A stretch of 7,165 nucleotides of DNA from CAYZEZ01 sp964477295. Lineage in GTDB: Bacteria > Bacteroidota > Bacteroidia > Bacteroidales > SM23-62. Below, piece by piece: positions 1 through 6,018 of this stretch. The notes below the pieces were generated by a model. That model was not told the DNA's origin, did not search any database, and saw nothing but the letters and a program-made list of their open reading frames with translations. The position numbers and the translations under genes are program-made. The first letter of the stretch is position 1. The number at the start of each line of letters is the position of its first letter. Location of the stretch: NCBI GenBank assembly GCA_964477295.1, contig CAYZEZ010000246.1, forward strand, positions 1-7,165, written 5' to 3'.

Positions 1-1
1 T

Positions 2-1120
2 GGGGTATTCCCTAAAACGCTCAGGAACATGTGGTTTATTGTAAGTATTATCAATCCACTGATGGCATTTTTAGCCTTAAGTGTTGTGCCTATTTCTGAA
101 ATAAAGGCCGAATATTCCACCACGCTCTTGTCGCATATGGGACTCGTTTCTTCAGGTCAGTGGCTTTCTACACTTATCTCCCTGGATGCGGTACTGGTAT
201 TAAGCGGCGCAGTTTTAACTTCCTACGTCGGCGTTACCGGTTTGCTGGAAAGAATGACCCTTGATCGGATCCTGCCTCAGTTTTTTTTAAGGAAAAACAA
301 AAGAGGCAGTTCCTACAGGATCATCATTATGTTTTTCTTACTTTCTATCTCAGTATTGTTTATTACGAATGGGAATGTTTTAAGGTTGGCCGGGGTTTAT
401 ACAGTTTCCTTTCTATCGGTGATGCTGCTTTTTGGATTTGGAAATATCCTTCTCAAATTGCGCAGGGCCAAACTTCCAAGGCCCGAATCGGCCAAATGGC
501 TGAGCATACTGGCAGCCATAACAGCTGTTATCATTGCCCTGGTAGGAAATATTACCATGAAACCTGTTGAAGGTAACCAGTCCAATTTAAGACTATTTCT
601 TACCTATTTCATTCCTGCCAGCCTGGTTATTTCATTTCTGCTCCGCAGGGTTGCTATTTTGAGAGCTACGCTAAGGATCATCTTTCATATCTTCAATTAT
701 ACTCAGGTTGGATTTTTAAAGTTAAGTTCCCGCTTTGACAATTTAATCAATACGATCAATGCACAACAGTTTGTCTACTTTACCAAACGGTATAACATTG
801 CTGTATTAAACAAAGTACTGCTATATATCAAGAACAATGAAAATACTAGAAACCTGAAAATTGTACACGTGGATGATCCTTCACAAGTTATTGATTGTGA
901 GAATTCTAAGAGCTTTGAAGAGGTTGTGGAAATCATCAACGAAGAGTATCCTGAGATTGAAGTGACTGGTCATGTTATTAAAGGTGTTTTTAATCCGGCG
1001 CTTATCAAAGAATTATCTAAAAAATGGAATATTCCGATAAATTTCATGTTTATCGCATCACCGGGTGATTATTTTCCTTACAGGGTCGAAGATTTAGGCG
1101 GGGTAAGGTTAATCATTTAA
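2..1120 (+). CDS. APC-family amino acid permease, C-terminal part (5' end outside the window)
   Basis: The frame is open to the left edge, before the first ATG at 29, so the gene starts outside the window and that ATG is internal. Counting from it, about six hydrophobic helices are visible (residues roughly 3-22, 47-70, 97-113, 118-142, 157-173, 187-206). APC permeases usually have twelve, so about the N-terminal half is missing. The segment SYVGVTGLLERMTLDRILP (residues 65-83) matches the conserved loop of the APC superfamily. This is an inner-membrane carrier, probably for amino acids or another organic cation; the substrate cannot be read from this part. After the last helix come about 155 hydrophilic residues forming a cytoplasmic tail with an alternating strand/helix look (for example LKIVHVDD, EIEVTGHVIKG). 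The gene converges on the glycosidase operon. Family call is firm, substrate unknown. Confidence 0.85.
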   Translation, partial: GVFPKTLRNMWFIVSIINPLMAFLALSVVPISEIKAEYSTTLLSHMGLVSSGQWLSTLISLDAVLVLSGAVLTSYVGVTGLLERMTLDRILPQFFLRKNKRGSSYRIIIMFFLLSISVLFITNGNVLRLAGVYTVSFLSVMLLFGFGNILLKLRRAKLPRPESAKWLSILAAITAVIIALVGNITMKPVEGNQSNLRLFLTYFIPASLVISFLLRRVAILRATLRIIFHIFNYTQVGFLKLSSRFDNLINTINAQQFVYFTKRYNIAVLNKVLLYIKNNENTRNLKIVHVDDPSQVIDCENSKSFEEVVEIINEEYPEIEVTGHVIKGVFNPALIKELSKKWNIPINFMFIASPGDYFPYRVEDLGGVRLII

Positions 1121-1199
1121 AAATTAAGTAGCTGATAATATTTCAGATGATCAGTATTCAAGCTTCACTAATAAATGCTACCTGAAAGCCTGCTGATTC

Positions 1200-1431
1200 T
1201 TAAGGATTTCTATGGTTATATCTTACAAGTACTTCCAGGTCATCCTCCTGTCCAGTTACCAGCAACACATGATCCTTATCAAGGATTGTTTTTCCTGCCA
1301 ATCCGTCTTCACTGATCCAAGCTTTCTGGCCATCATTGATTAATTGAAATTACCCGTGCCGGAGTGTTGATCCTGGATTCAACGCCAAACAGCAATACGC
1401 TGATTTCAAGAATTTTATAAATTATCAGCTG
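1200..1431 (-). pseudogene. Decayed coding remnant, C-terminus resembling a TrkA-C-type domain
   Basis: Read on the minus strand, one frame from 1431 gives QLIIYKILEISVLLFGVES and continues to TPARVISIN. At about 1335-1350 it must shift frame to continue as DGQKAWISEDGLAGKTILD and then a segment ending DHVLLVTGQEDDLEVLVRYN, with a stop at 1200-1202. The two parts read as one protein if there is a small frameshift near 1340; upstream the first frame meets a TGA at 1432-1434. The closing pattern, a D/G-hydrophobic strand then EDDLEVL, resembles the end of RCK/TrkA-C domains of ion transporters. That family guess is weak; the coding character is better supported. The rest of the 1121-1558 gap shows nothing else I can support: 1121-1199 has only weak inverted matches, and 1435-1558 may be further decayed coding sequence of the same gene. 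Confidence 0.45.
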
Positions 1432-1558
1432 TCAGAAAATGAGTTTTTCATTTGTCCTGAAAAGGACCTGCTTGCTTTTTCTCAGAAATGAAAAACATTT
1501 AATTGTTTTCACGCTTATCGGCAAAATATCAGGTACAGGGTCGTCTTTTTTAAAGTCA

Positions 1559-3088
1559 TTACTTGTCCAAACCAATGACTATTTGTGTAAAGGAATGTGG
1601 TGGGAATGAAAAAGACATGCTGTTCTTCTCTGTTCTGATTTCTTTAACCAAGGGATTATATTGTTCCTGTTTGTCGAATGTGAAGGGATCTGTGAGCGAG
1701 TCGCCCGTAATTATATTTGCTTCAGCCTTCACGTCAAACTCACCCGAATGGGTGAATATTTCAGCGGTAATCGGTTGATCTTTATGCCTGTTAACCACAT
1801 TCATGTAAACGCTGCCTGTTTCTTTCGAATAAACTGTTGTAACATCGAGATACGGGATGCCTGTGTATTTTTCTGTATTGAAAGTATCACAATCGACATA
1901 AGTATCAACAGAATTGCCGAGGCAGTTGTTTGAGAACAATTTGAACACATGGAACAAGGGCGTTCTATATGTGCCCTTTTCCCTGTCGTTCCCAAGCAGT
2001 GAAGTAAGCAGTGTGTAATTCGCCATTTTTACTATATCGGCATGGCGGATAAACGAATTCAGGTTCATGGCCACTGCCAGTGTAGATAACAGATTCTGGC
2101 CAAACGGTGCCCACTCATCCACCGAGATGTAAAGGGGCTTCATCGCTGGGTACATAGTTCTGGCAACTCTAATCTGAGAATGGACTGCATTTATTTTTTC
2201 TTCAATGTCAAAGGAACTTTGCCCGACATAATCATAATAATTTTCGGCCCTTTCCCAATATCGGTGAATGGAGATATAATCAGCAAAATCCCTCAGTTCG
2301 GTGATTACTTTCCAGTTCCAGTCAATCCATTTGCCGCTGCTCTCATAATAAGATGATCCGCTGGAAATAAACCTGATGGTGTTGTCGGTAGCTTTCATCG
2401 CTTTGGCGGCTTCGATCGAAATCTTACAGTAGTCTTCTGCGTTTTTATGTCCCATGATCCATGGTGACCCATCCACTTCATTTCCGAGGCACCAGTATTT
2501 TACTTTAAAGGGTTCTCTGTTACCATATTGGGCACGAAGATCCGAATAGTAGGTCCCCTTGTCCAGATTACAGTATTCAACCCAGTAGCGAGCATCGTTA
2601 ATGGTGCCCAGACCAAGATTGATGCAAATCACATTTTCACTGCCTATCGACCTGTTTAACTGCACCCATTCGTCAGTACCAACATGGTTATTGTCTATAC
2701 CTCCCCATGCAAGGTCCTTACGCACAGGGCGATGTTCTTTCGGGCCGATGCCGTCCTGCCAGCTATACCCTGCAACATAGTTGCCACCCGGCCATCGCAT
2801 GTTGGTTATTTTTAGTTCCCTCATTGCTTCAATATAGTCTTTCCTGAATCCGTTCTCGTCTGAAAGTGATGAAAAAGGATCGTACAAATTCCCATAGAGG
2901 GTATTGAAGCTGATCATATCCGTTGAACCCGGAGGTCTCCCTCTAAACTGGATGGGTTCCATAAATACGCCATAGATTTTAGGATCAATATTCCCGATGG
3001 TTCGGTCAATATCGATTTTGATTGTTGCCGTTTGGGCGCTCAAATAACAGGGAAGAGCAGACAATAATGCAATGAAAATTTTCTTCAT
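1559..3088 (-). CDS. Secreted GH51 alpha-L-arabinofuranosidase
   Basis: This 509-residue protein has the features of glycoside hydrolase family 51, retaining exo-enzymes that release terminal alpha-L-arabinofuranose from arabinan, arabinoxylan and their oligosaccharides. A Sec signal peptide covers about residues 1-18 (MKKIFIALLS, cleavage near LSA-Q), so it acts in the periplasm or outside. The N-terminal strand motif IYGVFMEP (39-46) and RWPGGNY (98-104) are typical GH51 landmarks. The clan GH-A acid/base is E204 in LGNEVDG, and the probable nucleophile is E325 in ISVDEWAPF. A C-terminal beta-sandwich follows from about residue 410 (YLDVTTVYSKETGSVYMNVVN onward). Length is normal for the family and no defect is visible. 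It is the last gene of the minus-strand cluster, 27 bp after the GH43 stop. An endoglucanase-like side activity, known in some GH51 members, cannot be excluded. Confidence 0.9.
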   Translation of the reverse strand: MKKIFIALLSALPCYLSAQTATIKIDIDRTIGNIDPKIYGVFMEPIQFRGRPPGSTDMISFNTLYGNLYDPFSSLSDENGFRKDYIEAMRELKITNMRWPGGNYVAGYSWQDGIGPKEHRPVRKDLAWGGIDNNHVGTDEWVQLNRSIGSENVICINLGLGTINDARYWVEYCNLDKGTYYSDLRAQYGNREPFKVKYWCLGNEVDGSPWIMGHKNAEDYCKISIEAAKAMKATDNTIRFISSGSSYYESSGKWIDWNWKVITELRDFADYISIHRYWERAENYYDYVGQSSFDIEEKINAVHSQIRVARTMYPAMKPLYISVDEWAPFGQNLLSTLAVAMNLNSFIRHADIVKMANYTLLTSLLGNDREKGTYRTPLFHVFKLFSNNCLGNSVDTYVDCDTFNTEKYTGIPYLDVTTVYSKETGSVYMNVVNRHKDQPITAEIFTHSGEFDVKAEANIITGDSLTDPFTFDKQEQYNPLVKEIRTEKNSMSFSFPPHSFTQIVIGLDK

Positions 3089-3115
3089 AGTAGTTATCTT
3101 AGGTTTAATTGGCTA

Positions 3116-4477
3116 CTAATTGATAAATCGAATCCAGTCAATTTCAACGGGTTTGTTATCTTTCAGTAATACGACCAGGTTATAAATTCCCGGGGGGATT
3201 TCTGATACAGGTGAATCAACCGTTTTCCATTCCGTGCCTTCAGGTATTTTTACTTCGGAAAGTAAAGGGCCGTCTGCTTTATTCAAACGTATTTGCAGGG
3301 TGCCTCCAGCCCTGGACGAAACCCTTACCCGAACCGATTTATATTTTTCTCTTCCAAATTCAACGCCGTTGTATCCGATCCATGCATTTTTTTTGTCGAG
3401 TGTCGTCTTCCATCCGTTGAATGTATTGAGTGTATCCAGAAATGCGATGGATACTCCGGGATTGCTTTTAAGGCTATACCTGTCCAGCTGGATTTTTTGC
3501 GAAGCCCTGGTTATCCCCACACCGCGCAGGGTGGGTGTGACTTTCTGAATGGTACCATCTTCGTTAAAAAACAGGCTGTCGATCCTTATCGACCTGGCTT
3601 TATCGAATTTTGGGGACAAATCGTTATGATGGTAAAATAAATACCACTGGTCCTGAAATTCTATCATGGATTGGTGATTGGTCCAGCAGCCGGTTGGCGA
3701 TTCATCCATGATCACTCCGGTGACTTTGAATGGTCCCATCGGGTTATCACCCATCGCGTATTCGAGTCTCTCGGTTTTATTCTGTACATGGGGGAATGTC
3801 AAATAATAAATGCCGTTTCGTTCGAACATATAGGGCCCTTCCTTAAGCCCTTTTTCAGGAAGGTTTTCAATTACCATTGGTTTGGATGCAAGTTCCAGCA
3901 TGTTTTCTTTCAGTTTTGCCACAAAAATATTCCCCAGCGACCAGTACAGGTAAGCCTGTCCATCTTTATCGATAAATGAATTAGGATCGATGCCTTTAAC
4001 ACCTTGTATAGGTTCAGGTTGTGGGATAAAGGGGCCTTCGGGTTTGTTCGAAACAGCTACCCCAATTGCAAAACCCCTTCCAAGAGTGGTGTCTCTGGCA
4101 TTTGATGGAAAATAAAAATAATACTTTCCATTTTTATGAATACAATCAGGAGCCCACATGCTGTAGGAGGTGGCATTAACCCAGTCAACATTATTCTGGC
4201 TTAAGATAATCCCATGGTCGGTCCATTCGGTAAGGTTTGATGAGGAGAAAACATGATAATCTTCCATACAAAACCACCCGATACGCCCCCGGCTTTCATT
4301 AGAAAGAATATCATGGGAAGGATATACATACACTCTGCCATCGAAAACCCTGGCGGACGGATCGGCCGTAAACTGATCAAGAATGAACGGATTCTGGGCA
4401 GATAGACTGCCAGAGAGAAAAAGTATAACGGACCCAACTATACCAATAAAAAGTTTGAACGATTTCATATTTTCCAT
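3116..4477 (-). CDS. Secreted GH43 arabinofuranosidase/xylosidase with C-terminal CBM6
   Basis: This is a five-bladed beta-propeller GH43 enzyme, an inverting hydrolase. Numbered from the chosen Met at 4477, the base is D39 (in FTADPSARVFDGRVYVY), the pKa modulator D164 (GIDPNSF) and the acid E213 (LKEGPYMFERNG). WAPDC (108-112) is another GH43 landmark. From about residue 345 a carbohydrate-binding module of the CBM6 type follows (NAWIGYNGVEFG, VRVSSRAGGTLQIRL, closing with VEIDWIRF). The layout resembles arabinoxylan arabinofuranohydrolases and beta-xylosidases; I cannot choose between them. The signal peptide ends near SLSA-Q. Start: ATG at 4510 would overlap the preceding stop and add a charged extension; ATG 4477 has an A-rich Bacteroidota leader, and ATG 4468 (MKSFKLF) is equally plausible. 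It lies 20 bp after the broken GH43 and 27 bp before GH51. All catalytic residues are present. Confidence 0.88.
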   Translation of the reverse strand: MENMKSFKLFIGIVGSVILFLSGSLSAQNPFILDQFTADPSARVFDGRVYVYPSHDILSNESRGRIGWFCMEDYHVFSSSNLTEWTDHGIILSQNNVDWVNATSYSMWAPDCIHKNGKYYFYFPSNARDTTLGRGFAIGVAVSNKPEGPFIPQPEPIQGVKGIDPNSFIDKDGQAYLYWSLGNIFVAKLKENMLELASKPMVIENLPEKGLKEGPYMFERNGIYYLTFPHVQNKTERLEYAMGDNPMGPFKVTGVIMDESPTGCWTNHQSMIEFQDQWYLFYHHNDLSPKFDKARSIRIDSLFFNEDGTIQKVTPTLRGVGITRASQKIQLDRYSLKSNPGVSIAFLDTLNTFNGWKTTLDKKNAWIGYNGVEFGREKYKSVRVRVSSRAGGTLQIRLNKADGPLLSEVKIPEGTEWKTVDSPVSEIPPGIYNLVVLLKDNKPVEIDWIRFIN

Positions 4478-4497
4478 GGTGTTTAGTTTAAATTGAT

Positions 4498-5336
4498 TTA
4501 CTCTTCGCATTTCTGGTTTACCCTGAACCAGTCAAAATCAACATATCCGCCGGTCTTCTGGGTAGCGGAATTAAAGAGGCAAAATTTGTTCCCGGTAAAT
4601 ATTTTAAGGCTGAAGCTCATTGTTAATTCATTCCCAGGCGCGATAAATTTTTGATTGTCATAGCTGTATTCAAATGTTACAATACTTGTACTATTCGATG
4701 CAGATGTGCGCAGATATATGGTTTCGCCTTTCATTGGTACCGAAGTAACGGTTTCACCGTTATTAACCATAATCACCTGTTTTGATCCCTTATCCTGTTT
4801 CCTCGCTATGTACCCATATGGGTCCTGGAATACTGCAAGACCGGCAATATCTCTATCCTTCATGTTCTCTTCCTCCATCTTCGTAACACCTTTCGTCGGA
4901 ATCATCAGGTCATATTTAGCAAAGGGCCTTTGCGTAAGTGTATTACGCGCTTCACGCCGGTTTGTGTTTTTATGAGCGCACCCTGATGTATTCCAAAATT
5001 CACTCCCAATGTGGTTTCCCTGATCACTACCTTTTGTTCATAAGGACTGGAATCAAAACGGGGTACAGCATTGCTGCAATACTCCCAGTTCACCAGGTCA
5101 GGGGGTTTTAAAACCGTTACACCGGGGAAGATAGACATTGTGGTGGTCACCATATAATACATATCGCCCACCAGGATGACATCAGGGTCGGGAAAATCAG
5201 CGGCGATCACCGGATTGGTATACGTGCCGTCCCCGTTATCACTGTGGATCTCCTGGGCATTCACGCTCACTGACGAGACTATCAGCAGAAAATAAAAAAT
5301 GCGGAGCCGCGTAAATCGGGTTCTATGGATACTCAT
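4498..5336 (-). pseudogene. GH43 xylosidase/arabinofuranosidase gene broken by two internal deletions
   Basis: The 5' part (from ATG 5336) encodes a signal peptide (FYFLLIVSSVSVNAQE) and the first GH43 blade, NPVIAADFPDPDVILVGD with base D50, through LVNWEYCSNAV. At about residue 95 (near 5052) it jumps in frame into sequence belonging much later in the propeller, SSPYEQKVVIRET then FGIHQGALIKTQTG. At about 4957 a second jump leads to EARNTLTQRPFAKYD, but in another reading frame, so the first frame runs to a stop near 4905. The second frame continues as the C-terminal beta-sandwich of GH43 (AGLAVFQDPYGYI, then KTGGYVDFDWFRVN) to the stop at 4498. The blades carrying the pKa-modulating Asp and the acid Glu are absent, so no GH43 activity is possible. 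Only about half of the usual ~520-560 residues remains. A caller would report two ORFs, 5336-4905 and 4905-4498. An assembly collapse is the main alternative. Confidence 0.82.
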
Positions 5337-5358
5337 GGTTCCGGTCTTATCAGGGCGC

Positions 5359-5580
5359 TTATTTTACCTTAACCAATACATGATAATTTTTGTCGTACCA
5401 TTTATCATTCCCGGGCTCAATCCCAGTGAATAGGTACCTGGTGCAAGTGACTTGCCAATTATGTTTGTGCCTGTTTTTAACATAGCCTGCCTTACGATTA
5501 TTCCTGATTAATTATAGATAAAACAGCAATTACCTTTTCGCAGTGTTATTATCCCCCCTAAGGTACTCTTAATATTGAAC
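5359..5580 (-). pseudogene. Remnant of a T9SS (type A) C-terminal sorting domain
   Basis: On the minus strand one frame reads NIKSTLGGIITLRKG, then FIYN, a TAA, then SGIIVRQAMLKTGTNII and GKSLAPGTY. The pattern YNxSG-I-V followed by a short strand, TGTNxI and LxPGxY is the signature of Por/T9SS type A sorting domains, which end proteins exported through the type IX system. The TAA sits where these domains usually have an Ile or other hydrophobic residue (Y-N/D-I-S-G). After PGTY two frames are possible: one continues to MYWLR and stops at 5364-5366, the other reads YLFTGIEPGND and ends LVKVK with a stop at 5359-5361; the latter basic end resembles sorting signals and would need a second frameshift. 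No catalytic or binding domain of the parent protein survives. Its end lies 22 bp before the broken GH43 start, so it was probably the preceding gene of the same operon. Confidence 0.6.
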
Positions 5581-5676
5581 CTGTTTTAAATCTTTTTTGA
5601 TTTTTTTTGTTCAACTATTCAGGCGGTAAATACATTTTACTCACCTCTCACCAGAGATATCCTGGTTCGAGGCAGT

Positions 5677-5705
5677 AAAAAACCCCCATCGCTTCGCGGT
5701 AGAGG
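5677..5705 (-). terminator. Diverged copy of the tRNA-Cys terminator
   Basis: On the minus strand a hairpin with arms 5705-5696 and 5692-5683 and a GAA loop is followed by six T (5682-5677). The stem has one C/A mismatch and two G-U pairs. Although this copy has diverged from the one at 5843-5875 in its T-proximal arm, pairing on the minus strand is largely kept. It would stop transcription heading from the tRNA region towards the glycosidase cluster. Confidence 0.5.
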
Positions 5706-5730
5706 ATTGAATTGAGGTCGGTAGCGGATT
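5690..5730. repeat. Direct repeat copy A: duplicated tRNA-Cys 3' end plus terminator arm
   Basis: This 41-bp segment matches 5857-5897 at 40 of 41 positions (a at 5710 versus g at 5877), same orientation, 167 bp apart. The right end (5715-5730) duplicates the last 16 nt of tRNA-Cys, the T-stem 3' strand and acceptor arm; the left part duplicates the hairpin of the tRNA terminator. Identity stops abruptly at 5731, within the T loop. The arrangement resembles an attachment-site duplication left by an integrase that targets the 3' end of a tRNA gene, but a simple tandem duplication would look the same. Confidence 0.85.
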
Positions 5731-5761
5731 AATTTCATTGATCCGGAGTTGGTGAGTCCAA

Positions 5762-5776
5762 CAATCCAATCCTCTA
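5762..5776. repeat. 15-bp inverted copy of the tRNA-terminator linker
   Basis: The + strand sequence caatccaatcctcta is the exact reverse complement of 5867-5881, and matches 5700-5714 inverted at 14 of 15 positions. It lies between the two direct repeats and is followed by a small hairpin (tgcc-ttc-ggca, 5777-5787). The rest of the 5731-5842 spacer shows nothing recognisable; a 60-codon minus-strand frame across it consists largely of repeat and tRNA-derived sequence and is not called as a gene. Confidence 0.6.
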
Positions 5777-5842
5777 TGCCTTCGGCACCGACAAATTTTT
5801 CATGCAATACCTCAATCAAGCAAGCTTGTCTCGGTATCGCAT

Positions 5843-5875
5843 AAAAAATCCTCTGCCGCTTCGCGGTAGAGGATT
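5843..5875 (-). terminator. Intrinsic terminator of tRNA-Cys
   Basis: The arms 5847-5859 and 5863-5875 form a 13-bp stem with a 3-nt loop and a single non-Watson-Crick pair (5855/5867; C/A on the minus strand). On the minus strand it is followed by T6 (5848-5843). It begins 6 nt after the tRNA 3' end, as expected for a monocistronic tRNA transcript. Confidence 0.8.
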
Positions 5876-5897
5876 GGATTGAGGTCGGTAGCGGATT
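5857..5897. repeat. Direct repeat copy B: intact tRNA-Cys 3' end plus terminator arm
   Basis: This is the partner of the copy at 5690-5730. Here the sequence continues into a complete tRNA-Cys, so this is the functional side. The repeat spans the last 16 nt of the tRNA, the short linker and the first arm and loop of the terminator hairpin as read on the minus strand. Confidence 0.85.
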
Positions 5898-5952
5898 CGA
5901 ACCGCTGTAACTGGTTTTGCAGACCAGCGCCTAGCCACTCGGCAAACCGACC
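5882..5952 (-). tRNA. tRNA-Cys (GCA anticodon)
   Basis: A full cloverleaf can be drawn on the minus strand: acceptor GGTCGGT (5952-5946) with ACCGACC (5889-5883), D arm GCC-loop-GGC, anticodon arm CTGGT-CTGCAAA-ACCAG giving anticodon GCA, a 4-nt variable loop TTAC, T arm AGCGG-TTCGAAT-CCGCT and discriminator T (plus-strand A at 5882). The length is 71 nt. No CCA is encoded, so CCA must be added by nucleotidyltransferase. It has its own promoter and terminator. Its last 16 nt are duplicated at 5715-5730. Confidence 0.95.
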
Positions 5953-5969
5953 GTTCCAATAAAGGTATG

Positions 5970-6000
5970 CAAATTTAGAAAAATCTGTGGAATCTGCGAA
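5970..6000 (-). promoter_or_regulatory. Bacteroidota-type promoter of tRNA-Cys
   Basis: On the minus strand TAAATTTG (5977-5970) matches the Bacteroidota -7 consensus TAnnTTTG exactly. Twenty nt upstream lies TTC (6000-5998), one mismatch from the -33 TTG core. The -7 element ends 17 nt before the mature tRNA 5' end, leaving a short leader for RNase P to remove. Confidence 0.6.
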
Positions 6001-6018
6001 TATGGAAAAAATTGAAAT

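Noticed and set aside
1129..1165. Possible terminator after the permease
   Set aside because: Only short, interrupted pairing (CTGAT with ATCAG) and no T run follows.
1563..1995. Short ORFs on both strands inside the 3' part of the GH51 gene
   Set aside because: They lie in other frames of a well-supported GH51 gene and have no motifs.
3211..3979. Several + strand ORFs of about 70-115 codons opposite the GH43-CBM6 gene
   Set aside because: They are antisense shadows of a gene with all catalytic motifs in place; none has a recognisable domain.
4478..4510. Upstream start of the GH43-CBM6 gene at 4510
   Set aside because: It would overlap the stop of the preceding remnant and place a charged extension ahead of a normal signal peptide; 4477 or 4468 fits better.
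5589..5604. aaatc-tttttt-gattt hairpin upstream of the T9SS remnant
   Set aside because: A 5-bp AT-rich stem in a homopolymer region is expected by chance and has no clear role.
5660..5675. cctggttcgaggcag as a T arm of a second degraded tRNA
   Set aside because: The TTCGA core is there, but no acceptor, anticodon or D arm can be paired around it.
5637..5819. 60-codon minus-strand ORF across the repeat spacer
   Set aside because: Much of it is translated from the copied tRNA-Cys 3' end, terminator arm and inverted repeat; composition and motifs do not resemble a known protein.
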